From: Nemertoderma westbladi
Taxonomy: Eukaryota > Xenacoelomorpha > Nemertodermatida > Nemertodermatidae
Direction: 5' to 3'
Length of the DNA stretch: 64,000 bases
Assembly: GCA_032718475.1 (NCBI GenBank)
Contig: JAUCBJ010006941.1
Coordinates: 1 to 64,000 of the forward strand
Shown here: positions 21,202-31,449 of the stretch, in pieces
Layout of the letters: each line of letters begins with the position of its first letter
Position numbering within the stretch: the first letter of the stretch is position 1
Translations under genes and position numbers: made by a program
The notes under the pieces: model-generated
The model's database searches: none
Seen by the model: the letters and a program-made list of their open reading frames with translations, nothing else
Told to the model about the DNA's origin: nothing

Positions 21202-23315
21202 GCTTATGTGTACAGTTGAATGTCTACTGCTGTATTACAGTCTGAGCAAGTCTAGTAACTCAGTATTAACTGCTAGCCTAGTAATTAATTACCGGTACTG
21301 CTACTCAGTGTAGCGTGATATATATAATATATTAGAATACCGGTATGCTTATAGTATATATAACTATTATTACAGACTAGGTTTATCACAGAATACCGGT
21401 ATAATTTTAGCACAAATATATATAAATATATAATAGGCCTATAGGGAATACCGGTATACAGCTTACAGTTTGTAGTATATATAATTCTGGACTAGAATTA
21501 ATTACAAGTACCGGTATAATTTCAGCCTTAATTTATAGAAATAAAGATAATAGGCCTATCGTAAATACCGGTATGCAGTTTACACCTATAGTGTATATAT
21601 ATAAGTATAATTACAAACTAGAATTAATTACAGAATACCGGTATGATTTCAACCTAAAATTTATAGAAATAAATATAATAAGCCTATTGTAAATACCGGT
21701 ATATCAATTATTTTAAATAACTGAATTTCTGAATTTTAAGGGTTACTTGGTTACTTTAACTTACTTTATTGCCGTTATTTAAGCAGTAGTCCAACTGATA
21801 TTGAGACCTAATTGTTGTATGGCAGGCCTACTATTTACTAATTACGTACAAGTCGGGTTGAGATTACAATCTCTAACTAAACACAAAATTTTACAAAAAC
21901 ACAAATACGAATTTTTAGGGTAATTTTACAAGAAGTCTACAAACCAGCCTAACAAAGGGTTAGAAAACCGGTTATTACAACGGACAGGGTACTACGGTAT
22001 TTGAAATAATAAGTAGTAGTAAATACACTGCGTTGTCTAGATAGGAAAATACCACCGCCTGACGACCTATAGCCATATCGCTATAGGTTCTACGTTATGT
22101 ATCACGGAGTGTTCCTACCTAGAAGTTAATAGAGCTAATCGAATGTGCCTATCAACCACTTTACAACACAAATATAATGGCTACAATAATTACTTCGGAA
22201 AGTACTGTACACTAAACCCTAAATTAGGTACGAGTACTTGTACAACAGATAATCTGTAGTTAAATATACTTGAACAGCTAAAAGAACCACGGCATCTGCT
22301 GGAGTGACCGATGCACAAAATCACCAGTCTTTACCTACGCCGAGCAGCCCGTGTAGTACCGGGGTTAATTTAACTATAGCGGTATGTATAACAAACACAA
22401 TTACTGTAGGAACAAACTTGGGGACTTGAATGTTGCGAATAATCGCATAAACTCTGAATAATAAATATTACGCTACGCGTAAAAACCACTCAAACAAAAA
22501 TGCAGACTAAATACTGACAGACTACTATCAAGCCTAAATAAACTACAGGACATGCAGACTCCGAAATGATTAGGGAGTATGCGCTCTAACCCAGTAGTGC
22601 GACTTATTCTTTAGTTGGGGGTTTACCTTACAGCGTTCGCTGCCCCTACTGCCTAACCGTACTTAATCGGACAGATGATCTACACACGCGGCAATCCGTT
22701 CAGACCTAATAACAGCCAGACAACTATCCAGCCTACAAATTATCTAAATAAAATTATACGCTACCCGTACAGACTTACACAAACAAAGTACAGACTAAAC
22801 GATGGCAGACTACTCTCAAGCCTAAATAAACTACAGGACATGCAGACTCCGAAATGATTAGGGAGTATGCGCTCTAACCCAGTAGTGCGACTTATTCTTT
22901 AGTTGGGGGTTTACCTTACCGCATTGGCTGCCCCTACTTCCTAACCGTACTTAATCGGACAAGTGCTCTACACACAGTGCAATTCGTTCGGACTTAACAG
23001 CAATCAGACAGACAACAGCTCAGCCTACAAATTGTCTGTACAATCTGATCAGGTTTACACGCCTTCTGTTCAATACTGGCCTACAAACAAATAAAACTGA
23101 CAGAAATAGGCCTAAGTAAAATCCCAATAAAAACCAGGCGTCCCCGATTAATTATTAAGACCTACCGGCATATATAATCAAATCGAATAATACTGCTGTA
23201 CTTATACGGAAGTAGGTACCGGTCCGGATGATCAGGCAGTCAGGCCTACTGGTTACCGGTCGACCGGTACTTTCGACTTTATTGCTTACTGCAATAAAGA
23301 AGCTATATCCTTTAA
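21202..23315 (-). repeat. BEL/Pao 5' leader with two sets of tandem repeats
   Basis: Between the 5' LTR and the gag ATG lie 2.1 kb with no gene. Repeat set one, 21330-21715, has about three units of roughly 120 bp, each with two taccggta boxes and one taggcctat. Repeat set two has units at about 22524 and 22810, spaced about 286 bp, both running from agcctaaataaactacagga through gcgacttattctttagttgg. Such leader repeats could carry packaging or regulatory signals; that is inference. I found no convincing tRNA primer-binding site next to the LTR. Confidence 0.75.
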
Positions 23316-24528
23316 TGTTCGCGCTTTCAGACCTTTGGCAGTTTAACCCACCAAATTAAGATGTCTTCTAGATATTAAATCTGTTTTTAGTCTATGACAA
23401 GTATTTGATTCACTACACTAGTCGAAACCAATCCGTGCGCGACCATTCACCCGCTGGAGATTCCCGGGAGATTGGGTTCGACGGTTTAATTTTATTGCTA
23501 TGTAAGCCTAATGTATTATTCGACTGACAGTACTATATAATCTCTGACAATATTATTCACCTTCGGTAATATTAACAGTTCCTTTAGGACGTGGCGCTTT
23601 ATCTATATAAACAGAGTTATGACTTAAACTACTCACAACGATATGGCTCAATTATAATTCACATATATGGCGCATTCTTTAGGAATGCTTCTTTAACAGA
23701 CTCACTCATACACAATGCTGCACAATACTGCACACTAATCTGCCGATCTTCACTGATTTTAGTCACATATAAAAGGAACACAGACTGACTCATGTAGGGT
23801 CTATCAAATAACATTAGATTCACTTCAAACCACTTTAACATAAGTTACAATCGTTTATCTGTAACCTTTCTCTCTTACCTTCGGTATATCAAGAATATTG
23901 GGTTTCGGGGTTATTTCTCGTTATTCCAATATAATAATTCATCAACCATATTATGAAGAACTGACAGTAAATAGCAGTATAAAACAACAACTGAACACTG
24001 ATTGTTATGAGTTTGCAATGTTTCAGCAGTCAGTATGTATGATCAGTTAGCAGTGATTCCATGAGTCAGGTAGTTAAAGGATATATGCCCTTTATAATTA
24101 AACCTACTAGTGTAAGACTAAAAACTGAAAACACGGAGGTGCCAAAGCCGGTTCTTAGGCTCTGGGCAAAAAACATAACACTGAACTACTGAGTTTCTGT
24201 ATATACCTCCAACACAAAGACAACAAACGCTCTGATTGGTCAACCTGAACAACGAGAGAACAGAGAAACAAAGAAACGTCGACGTGGCAATATCAGCTGC
24301 TAGCCGTCGTCATGGTAGCGACACTGTTTTCAAGAGTATCGAGCTTTTACGTCACGGAATTACGGATTATGTCCTCTAAAGTACAAATACAGAAGAAATA
24401 GCTTTTATGTCCGCTAAAACACCAGTACAGCAAGGACACGGCCTTTTTATGCCTGGTAAACCAACTACAGAGTATTTTACGGGAAAAATAAGGAAAAATA
24501 ACCGGACAATTCAGCAAAAGCTTTTACA
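23316..24528 (-). repeat. 5' LTR of the BEL/Pao element
   Basis: 1213 bp, the same sequence as 12840-14052 apart from two substitutions. It would carry the promoter for the gag transcript on the minus strand. A TATATAG-like box on the element strand lies near 23530-23540. An inverted CCAAT motif (ctctgattggtcaac) lies at 24232-24246. Confidence 0.93.
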
Positions 24529-24533
24529 GAAAC
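24529..24533. repeat. Target-site duplication GAAAC (right)
   Basis: Matches 12835-12839 and closes the BEL/Pao insertion. Confidence 0.9.
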
Positions 24534-24586
24534 TGCTCCTCTAAGCTAACTTGCCAAGAAACTTGAGATAAGCTGGAAACTTATCG

Positions 24587-24925
24587 GTGTCAGAGAGATA
24601 TAACTACATATTTGACACAAATAAGAGCTTTGATGCTCATCAATATATTAAAATTCTACCCCAACTGGCACTGGTCCCTCCAAAGTATAATAAACCAATC
24701 CGCTATGAATACGACTGCACTATCTGCGATCCCCCTAAGCCACATAAGTATCTCTCTATACATCTCCAAATAGTCCATAATCTAAGTAAGGAACAATGCA
24801 AATTACAACTCAAAGCATTTATAGAAGCACATTCTGAATGTAATTCTACCAAGGTCATCACTGATCTAGAAGATTCTATTTACTTAGGAGCAATTATGGG
24901 TGTATATAATGTTGGGGAGGGATAG
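24587..24925 (+). pseudogene. Zinc-finger exon fragment of a mobile-type gene
   Basis: A 112-codon open frame opening at GTG, so no true start is implied. It contains YDCTICDPPKPHKYLSIHLQ followed by IVH, that is C-x2-C-x11-H-x4-H, a C2H2-like finger followed by LSKEQCKLQLKAF. N-terminal fingers of this shape occur in tyrosine-recombinase (Crypton-like) transposon proteins, and recombinase fragments follow on the same strand at 25368 and 29070, so this may be their N-terminal exon. The first 20 codons share DNA with 4283-4330. The low-complexity Ser/Thr/Gly frame after it (24900-25175) is not supported. Confidence 0.4.
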
Positions 24926-25367
24926 CATCGTAGGAAGTCTGGCAGGTAGTGGTGACACAGGCTCAGTTGCTTGTGCTGGGGTACTTTTGGAAGCTGCTAT
25001 TAGTGGCATTTCTAGAGCTGTGGCTAGTGTGCCAACCATTACCACTGTTAGTGCCATTGGCTTTGGCAGTATAAGTGCTACTAATAACAGTTATGGTGCA
25101 AGTGGTAGTCAGACTGTAACTGGTACTGTAACTGCAACTGCAACCAATCGCACTGGCATTAGCAACAGAGACTAAATGATGGATAGAGTGCTATAGATCT
25201 TCCTTCACTTTGTATCACCCTCAATGATAAACTTGCCTTCCCCCACCACCCCTTGTTCAGTCGCCATTGCAAGGTGCCCTTCTTTATAGAGTTTGTAGGA
25301 GGAACTTAAGTTTTTGTTTTTCCTCAGATTAGGCTGATAGTTTGTCAGCTATGCAAATTCTGTGCCT

Positions 25368-25600
25368 TCCTGATTTTTGAGGCAGGCACAGGTTGCAACC
25401 AGCTCACCTGTTCTATTCACAAAGGGAATCCCTTCGATTCCAAAGTCTCGCAAGAGATGTCTCGCTTGCATTCACAACTAGGCTTAGAGTGTAGACTTTA
25501 AGCCTAGTGAAACAGTGGTACGTAAGATCAGGGAGTCTACTTCATCAAGGAATCTACTTTCTCATTTTGTTGGCCAATCCAACATGTGATGTTGCATCCA
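25368..25600 (+). pseudogene. Degenerate tyrosine-recombinase C-terminal fragment (first copy)
   Basis: Parallel to 29610-29830 at both DNA and protein level. Shared landmarks are gatttttgaggcaggcac versus gatttttaaggcaggagc, aaagggaatcccttcgattc versus aagggaatcccttacta, and the block containing ctaggctt...aagcctagtg. The translated KPSETVVRKI corresponds to KPSATEVRKF in the better copy. Stops and shifts break the frame. It is a second, older paralogue of the recombinase fragment downstream. Confidence 0.45.
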
Positions 25601-25954
25601 TAGGGACTGTCTATTTGTTTACCAACATCCATCCAACGACTCTCTTTGTTTGATACCATTCTGCCATCAAAGAGCGAGATGGCGTTGCCCATGGGGGTCT
25701 TCCCTTTTACTATTGCTGCACTGGTTTGTGTTTCAAGCATGATAAGGAGTTAAGGAAGGGCCAGGATGTATTCTAGTTCAATGAAATGTAACACTGGATG
25801 TTGAAACTGACATAATTGCAGATGGCAATGTTGCCTATAGAGAGGAAGTGGCAAGGGCTGAGGAGGATCCCCTTGCGATATTATCAGAATCAGAATATCA
25901 GAACCTGATGCCTATTTCTCTTTTTCTTCTCATATTATTTTTATTTTTTTTATG

Positions 25955-26325
25955 AGTCATGGGGACTGCTCTAGGAGGGAATGATCTCTCTGTTGGTGTC
26001 ACTGTCTCTGAGACAGAGAGCAGGTTGCGACAATGTTTATCTGACCTGCATGAAGCCACTGGGGCTAAAGTTGTGTGGATGGAGCTATTTCCATGTGTAA
26101 ACAGATGCACTACTTCTTTCAGTGCAGACCGAAAGACACTCAACAGTAGGATGAGGTCATGTTTGGGTGATACCTCTTTTGGTTCAAGCCTGTGTAAGAG
26201 GTTTGGCCAAGCCTGGACTGGAAGGTAGAGTGCTGCACAAGGTCGGCATTCACCTGAGTGCTAAATCGCAAGTGAAGTTTTATCTTGCCCTTAAACAGGC
26301 AAATAGTCTTTTAATAAGAAAGTAA
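25955..26325 (+). pseudogene. SGNH/GDSL-hydrolase-like fragment with a frameshift
   Basis: The frame opening at 25959 begins MGTALGGNDLSVGVTVSETE. GGND matches block III (GxND) of SGNH esterases. The stretch AKVVWMELFPCVNRC resembles the strand before block III-V spacers in transposon-borne SGNH domains. After the stop at 26226-26228 a shifted frame reads VLHKVGIHLSAKSQVKFYL, which fits block V with its catalytic histidine (usually DxxH; the Asp is missing here). Block I with the nucleophile serine is not visible upstream. SGNH domains occur in LINE ORF1 proteins and in several repeat families of invertebrates, so this is probably a retroelement relic and not a host enzyme. Confidence 0.45.
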
Positions 26326-26328
26326 AAA

Positions 26329-26924
26329 TTTAGAAAACATAATTTATTTTTTAAGTATATTTTTAATTATTTAATAGGCCTAAATATAGGCCTACTAGTT
26401 TACACTATTTTATCTTTATGTTGTCTTTTCTCTACACCTATTTCATTATTTAGGCCTTTTAATTTTTTTTACTGGGATCAGTTAAGAGTTAACAAATATA
26501 TTCAAAATATGTTACTGCTCTAGCCGGAGTCGAGCATTGCCCGCTCTGACTAAAGTGCAAGTGGCATTGGAAAGTTTGGCCATCTACGTATATAATAGTT
26601 ATTTAAGTAAGTAGTGGTACATTGTAGGCCTATTTACTAAAAAAAAAATAAAAACCAAAAAAATTACATAGGTTAGTGTATCGGTGCAAATATATACCTT
26701 ATTTTACAGTGTAGGCCTATTAACAAAAAAAAATTTAGAACCAAAAAAATTACATAGGTTAGTGTACAAATCTTGGAAATAGGGTTCCAACTTGTTTTCA
26801 CATGTTTCTTCTGCCATAGCCCACAATGGGAACACATTTTTTTTTTACTAAGGATTTGGATTCAGGTGGATTAACGGTACTGTAGTGGAGAGCCTGATGA
26901 CTGTAATATAGGCCTAATACTGTT
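26329..26924. other. No gene; short direct duplication
   Basis: AT-rich. A segment of about 60 bp around taggcctatt...aaccaaaaaaattacatagg occurs at about 26624-26680 and again at 26711-26765. No coding evidence is seen. Confidence 0.55.
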
Positions 26925-27046
26925 TTGTCACTTGAACCACCTCTCCAAACTGGTCAGTCACTTGAACCACGTCTCCAACCTAGCCTGTCACTTGATCCGC
27001 CTCTCCAACCTGGTCTGTCATTTGAACCACCTCTCCAATACTAATA
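26925..27046. repeat. 30-bp minisatellite, small outlying block (about 4 units)
   Basis: Four units of the same 30-bp repeat that forms the large array from 27530 (tcacttgaaccacctctcca). They are separated from it by about 480 bp of unrelated sequence, in which I see no gene. Confidence 0.85.
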
Positions 27047-27529
27047 AAGTGACCATGGTTGGATGAACACCTCTTGTCCTTATGCCATTGCTGCTGCTTT
27101 GCTAGGAGTGCCAATCCTATTACCAACTCTTACCACAGGGAGATGAGCTGTTGGTCTTTCAACGCTTCAAGCGGAGTTGTAGTCAATACCTCACATCCTG
27201 GTACAGCAATTTAACCACTGTCCTTGTCCAAGTGGCACGTTAAATTGACTTACACACAGATTGCTACATTGCAGTTTGCTACCAGTTTGTGGGGTCACCT
27301 CTGGGTTGTGAGAGACTGAGACAGCTTGCGCCCTCATAGTTCTCACACTCTATTTACCCGAAATATTATCCTAGGAGAATGCCTTAGGCACAAAGTCCCT
27401 CGGACTGACAGAACCTGAACCCCCAGGAAGCCTTAGGCACGGGACCTTTGGACTAACACCTGGGGGTGCAACATGTGAGACCTGCTTTACGCTATCTGCT
27501 CAGTCCAACTTCCAGTTAATCCCTTTATG

Positions 27530-28690
27530 GTCAGTCACTTGAACCGCCTCTCCAACATGGTCTCTCATTTGAATAGCAACTCCAACCTGGTCTATCACTT
27601 GAACCACCTCTCCAACCGGGTATCTCACTTGAACAGCCACTCCAAACTGGTCTGTCACTTGAACCGCCTCTCCAACCTGGTCTCTCACTTGAATAGCCAC
27701 TCCAACCTGGTCTGTCGTTTGAAACACCTCTCCAAACTGATCAGTCACTTAATCGACCTCTCCAACCTGGCCAGTCTCTTAAACTGCCTCACCAACCTGG
27801 TCTGTCACTTGAACCACCTCTCCAACCTGGTCTCTCCCTTGAACAGCCACTCCTAACTGGTCTGTCACTTGAACCACCTCTCCAACCTGGTCTGTCGCTT
27901 GAACCACCTCTCCAAACTGGTTAGTAACTTAATCCACCTCTCCAACCACTCCAGTCTCTTAAACCGCCTCTCCAACCTGGTCTGTCACTTGAACTGCCTC
28001 TCCAACCTGGTCTCTCACTTGAATAGCCACTCCAACCTGGTCTGTCGCTTGAACCACCTCTCCAACCTGGTCTGCCACTTGAACCGCCACTCCAACCTGG
28101 TCTCTCACCTGAATAGCCATTCCAACCTGGTCTGTCGCTTGACCCACCTCTCCAAACTGGTCAGTCACTTAATCCACCTCTCCAACCTGGCAAGTCTCTT
28201 AAATCACCTCTCCAACCTGGTCTGTCACTTGAACCACCTCTCCAACCTGGTCTCTCACTTTAACAGCCACTCCTACCTGGTCTGTCACTGAACCGCCTCC
28301 TTAACCTGGTCTGTCACTTGAGCCGCCTCTCCAACCTGGTCTGTCACTTGAACCGCCTCTCCAACCTGGTCTCTCACTTGAATAGCCACTCCAACCTTGT
28401 CTGTCGCTTGAACCACCTCTCCGAACTGGTCAGTCACTTAATCCACCTCTCCAACCTGCCAGTCTCTTAAACCGCCTCTCCAACCTGGTCTGTCACTTGA
28501 ACCACCTCTCCAACCTGGTCTCACATGTGAACAGCCACTCCAAACTGGTCTGTCACTTGAGCCACCTCTCCAACCTGGTAGGTCGCTTGAACCACCTCTC
28601 CAACCTGGTCTGTCACTTGAACTGCCTCTTCAACCTGGTCTGCCACTTGAACTGCTTCTTCAACGTGGCCTGTCATTTTTTGTTCAAGGT
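27530..28690. repeat. 30-bp minisatellite with higher-order structure, about 39 units
   Basis: The basic unit is 30 bp (cctggtctgtcacttgaacc acctctccaa). Because 30 is a multiple of three, it stays open on both strands: a 10-residue repeat of type VCHLNHLSNL on plus and TDQVGEAVQV on minus. Variants recur in a fixed order: CHLNxLSNLV, SHLNSHSNLV, CRLxHLSKLV, SHLIxLSNLA, SLLNxLSNLV. That makes a five-unit (150-bp) higher-order repeat with local unit gains. Stops and single-base shifts interrupt it (27856-27868 and 28291 on). I treat it as a minisatellite and not a protein gene. Confidence 0.9.
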
Positions 28691-28836
28691 ACCATTTCGG
28701 GATGATTTCAAGAATCTTCCCTATATGATGTTGATGTTATAAAAGCTCTGACCTTAAAGGTAAATGTGGCATGAAGGGGGACTCAATTGAGGTTTTGATT
28801 AAGAAATTGTCACGCTCTCGTCACCGTAGTAATCAT

Positions 28837-29093
28837 AATTGAGTTGAGATAATGTCTGGGAGACCTCAGGTGATCAAAAATAAAGGGTAACAACAGTTAT
28901 GAGCTTTCACCCTTATTATACTGTTCCCCACATACCGGTACTGTTGTTTTGCATTCTGTTTACTGGTGCAGTCTCTCTGTATATTCGTTTTATTCCTTTA
29001 CCCGAAGAAGCCCTGTTGGGTGAAAGCTCGTAACTGTTGTTACCCTTTATTTTTGGTCACCTGAGGTCTCCCAGACATTATCTCAACTCAATT
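28837..29093. mobile_element. 76-bp inverted duplication flanking a hammerhead-like motif
   Basis: Bases 28837-28912 and 29018-29093 are inverted copies of one another with two mismatches, separated by 105 bp. The right arm begins in the motif (gggtgaaagctcgtaa) and then runs into aactgttgttaccc...ctgaggtctcccagac. The left arm holds the reverse of all this, including gagctttcaccc. CCGAAGAAG-CCC-tgtt-GGG-tGAAAGCTCGTAA lies at 29000-29032. The structure mirrors 11867-12759 and looks like a target sequence copied in inverted orientation during a Penelope-like insertion. The mechanism is inference. Confidence 0.5.
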
Positions 29094-29985
29094 GAGGTTT
29101 ATATTAAAGATTTCCTCAGGTTTTATAAATTCCTGCAGGCTGAGACTGGTACCAACCGTGTTTCCTCAGAACAATACAGTGAGATTGCTCATGCGACCAG
29201 AGCCTTGGCCCACTTCCAAAAAACAATTGTAAGGAAGTGGGAAATTAGAGGCATTAAATTAAGCCATCTGCTGCCCATGTCCTAACAAGATATAAAGTTA
29301 TATATGAGAAGGCTGTAGCTGCCCAACAACACTGCCTTAGTGCAACAGTAATATACAATAGTGAGTATATTTTTTTTACTCGCTAATTTATTGTATGTCT
29401 CTTATTGTGATTGGAGAGCTGCAGCGCCATGGAGTTGCTGGTGGCATGACAATGATCGAGTTTAGGTGTGGTGACACTAAGCCATTTGTTTCTGCCAGCA
29501 AGCAGCACCTAATCCTTGTGGCCAATCACAAGATGTCTGCTACTTGCTGCGCACCTGTAGTCTTGGAAGACCAGGATTACAGATTTATTGAGACATACTC
29601 AAATTCCTTGCGGCCCCGATTTTTAAGGCAGGAGCCGGTTTCTAACACCTCTTTTTACTAACTGCAAGGGAATCCCTTACGATACCTCTTTTTACTAACT
29701 GCAAGGGAATCCCTTACTATTCCAGAGTGTCTCAAGTGATCTCGCGTCTCCATTGCCAACTAGGCTTAAAATTTAAGCCTAGTGCAACAGAGGTGCGAAA
29801 ATTTATGGAGACTGCTGCTGTCACAATTAAGTGTGCCCAGACAAGAAGAAATCTGTCAATGTATTTATCACATACAGAGAGTGTCCGAAATACTAACTAC
29901 AGTATATTTTCGAAACAGCTGATAAATTCTCAGCTCATGAATCTATCAACTTACTGGTGGAGGGTAAAAATCCTGAACTAGCTAC
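29070..29985 (+). pseudogene. Tyrosine-recombinase (Crypton-like) pseudogene
   Basis: Reads in pieces on plus. SIEVYIKDFLRFYKFLQAET (from 29088) is the helical N-terminal domain; it shifts frame near 29280 into AHVLTRYKVIYEKAVAAQQH. Then 29395-29661 has RHGVAGGMTMIEFRCGDTKP, and 29727-29905 has KPSATEVRKFMETAAVTIKC followed by LSHTESVRNTNYSIFSK. The last part fits the C-terminal box of tyrosine recombinases (H-x..-Tyr), with NY where HY is common. A direct duplication of 38 bp (acctctttttactaactgca) at 29646-29720 adds to the damage. Recombinases of this kind move Crypton or DIRS elements and several were domesticated in animals; the exact type is uncertain. Confidence 0.5.
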
Positions 29986-29997
29986 TGATATTTTTGT

Positions 29998-30650
29998 AGC
30001 TCACAATGCCCTTCAGTCAGTGCAATCCTCACTTAAGGATTGTACTACTGGAACATCAGAAGGACATTCTGAAATTGGCAACACCAACACCATCACAAAC
30101 AGTCCAACACCTACTACACCTCCTACTGCAGAACGAGATGCGTAAGGATCAAATATCCCAAGAAGGATTTGCTCCAAAGGCCCTCGTAAACATGGGCCAA
30201 GTCCCACAAAATCTGGGACAGCAAATAGAAAATTAGATATAGCTAAAACAATGCTTCTGAACCAGGCTCCAACTCTGCCAATGCACCACCAAACCCCAGC
30301 TAACAACGTTTTGGTAGAAATACTGAATAAAGTTGGATTGGACAATGAGACCTCATTCAAAAAGGCATTGAGGTCACATTGGAGTAGAGAGCAGAGCCTG
30401 GAAAGTTTCATTTACGAGCATTTCAAACACACCAAGCCCAGTGAAGAAGATCTCATTGGCTCTATTGCTAAGACATGGAAGGACCAGCGGAATCTTTCTG
30501 TCTATTCGCTACTGAGTCAGTGGCCAGCTCCTGGCACACCCTGGAAAGGCAATGCCAAAGTTTATATCCACTCGCGCATTCTTGACCAGGAGTGGCCAGG
30601 CCTCCAAATACAAAAGTGCAAAAATGTTATATTGTATTACCATAGAGAAA
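29998..30650 (+). pseudogene. Probable C-terminal part of the recombinase-like gene
   Basis: Follows the recombinase pieces on the same strand. A Thr/Pro-rich linker (TNTITNSPTPTTPPT near 30085) is followed, after a frame change, by a 186-codon frame opening at 30251. That frame contains HWSREQSLESFIYEHFKH and SEEDLIGSIAKTWKDQRNLS, which resembles the basic helical tail found after some Crypton-like recombinases. The reading then decays into AT- and AAC-rich sequence by about 30650. I do not recognise an independent domain. Confidence 0.35.
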
Positions 30651-30825
30651 AAATTAAAAATATCCGGTTAAACTTGTTATATTTTTTAACAAATAGGGGA
30701 ACAAGAATAAATAATTTACCATCAACAACAATAATAAATAAATATTATAACAACAACAACAACAACATTAATAACAAAATAGATATAGCAAGAAAAGTTT
30801 TTATTAAATAAGACTGTTTATATTA

Positions 30826-31390
30826 ATAGCGTCAAAGGCTGTAACAGTGCCAGCGATTAACCACGCACAGGCAGTTATTAAGGATATTTCTTCATGGTTT
30901 AGATCTAGTGCAAATAAAAAGAACGGATCTGTTGAAAAACTGTATTGCCAACGCTGATGACACACGTGTTTCAAAGAAAACACTGACAACTTTATGCGAC
31001 ACCCGGTTTGTTGAACGACATACCACTGTTGTTACACTGCAACAGCTATTGTGGTTTGTAATGGAATCTCTAGGTCAGTTGAAGAACTGGCAGTCATCTG
31101 AGACAAGAAAAACTGCAAATCTCCTTGAGGGCTCCATCTGCAAGTCAGATTTTGTGGTTTCCCTCATCATTTTGGAAAAAATGTCTGCGATTATGCTTCC
31201 AATAACGAGATTTCTGCAAACTGTAGGGCTGGATCTTGTACGTACAGGCCATGGAATCTGTTGCGAACCTAGTAGCAACCTTCAAAGACATCCGCACAGA
31301 AACAAATTTTTCCAAAATGTTCAAAGAAGCTTCTCTTGCTGTTGAATTATTGGGGATCCAACTTTCAAAGCTAAGGACAGCATTACGTTG
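30826..31390 (+). pseudogene. hAT-family transposase fragment
   Basis: A fragment of the catalytic/insertion region of a hAT (ZMYM/52-kDa-repressor type) transposase. One frame gives VTVPAINHAQAVIKDISSWF (from about 30838). After a shift near 30915, the frame 30908-31345 gives KKTLTTLCDTRFVERH, the conserved C.TRW.ER block with F for W, and SDFVVSLIILEKMSAIMLPI. A further shift near 31240 leads to VQAMESVANLVATFKDIR and MFKEASLAVELLGIQL, typical of the helices before the R..RQ block. Similarity stops near 31390. No zinc finger, terminal repeats or C-terminal dimerisation domain are seen. It is a broken internal piece. Confidence 0.65.
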
Positions 31391-31449
31391 TTTATAGGCC
31401 AACATATCATCACCCATTTCGCCAGTCACTAGACTATCTACAACCTCTG
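31391..31449 (-). pseudogene. Minus-strand gene piece left of Harbinger
   Basis: Read on the minus strand this gives EVVDSLVTGEMGDDMLAYKQ. It is in frame with the piece on the other side of the Harbinger transposon (KIIDAISSNGTVAA, 36628-36680) once the transposon and one CTG copy are removed. It is therefore the downstream continuation of that interrupted minus-strand gene. Its far end meets the hAT fragment near 31390, and the precise border is uncertain. Confidence 0.4.

Larger units (their letters stand above)
12840..24528 (-). mobile_element. BEL/Pao LTR retrotransposon, non-autonomous (gag-protease only)
   Basis: An 11,689-bp element on the minus strand with identical-length LTRs (1213 bp each), TG...CA ends and a GAAAC 5-bp target duplication. 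From 5' to 3' on the minus strand it holds the 5' LTR (23316-24528), a 2.1-kb leader with tandem repeats, one long gag-protease ORF (17119-21201) and about 3 kb of mostly non-coding sequence before the 3' LTR (12840-14052). No reverse transcriptase, RNase H or integrase is found anywhere inside. The LTRs differ at only two positions that I can find, so it moved recently and must have used enzymes supplied by another element. Confidence 0.92.

Noticed and set aside
23290-23315. tRNA primer-binding site beside the BEL 5' LTR
   Set aside because: The bases next to the LTR on the element strand (ttaaaggatatagc) do not begin with TGG or match a tRNA 3' end that I can recognise.
27500-28742. Leu/Asn/Ser-repeat protein genes on plus and Val/Gln-repeat genes on minus
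   Set aside because: Both strands are open because the unit is 30 bp. Frames break at array irregularities, so I report a minisatellite.
31145-31390. Minus-strand reading of the hAT segment as part of the interrupted minus gene
   Set aside because: The plus-strand frames give clear hAT helices (VQAMESVANLVATFKDIR), so the minus reading here is taken as a shadow; only the stretch beyond 31390 is assigned to the minus gene.
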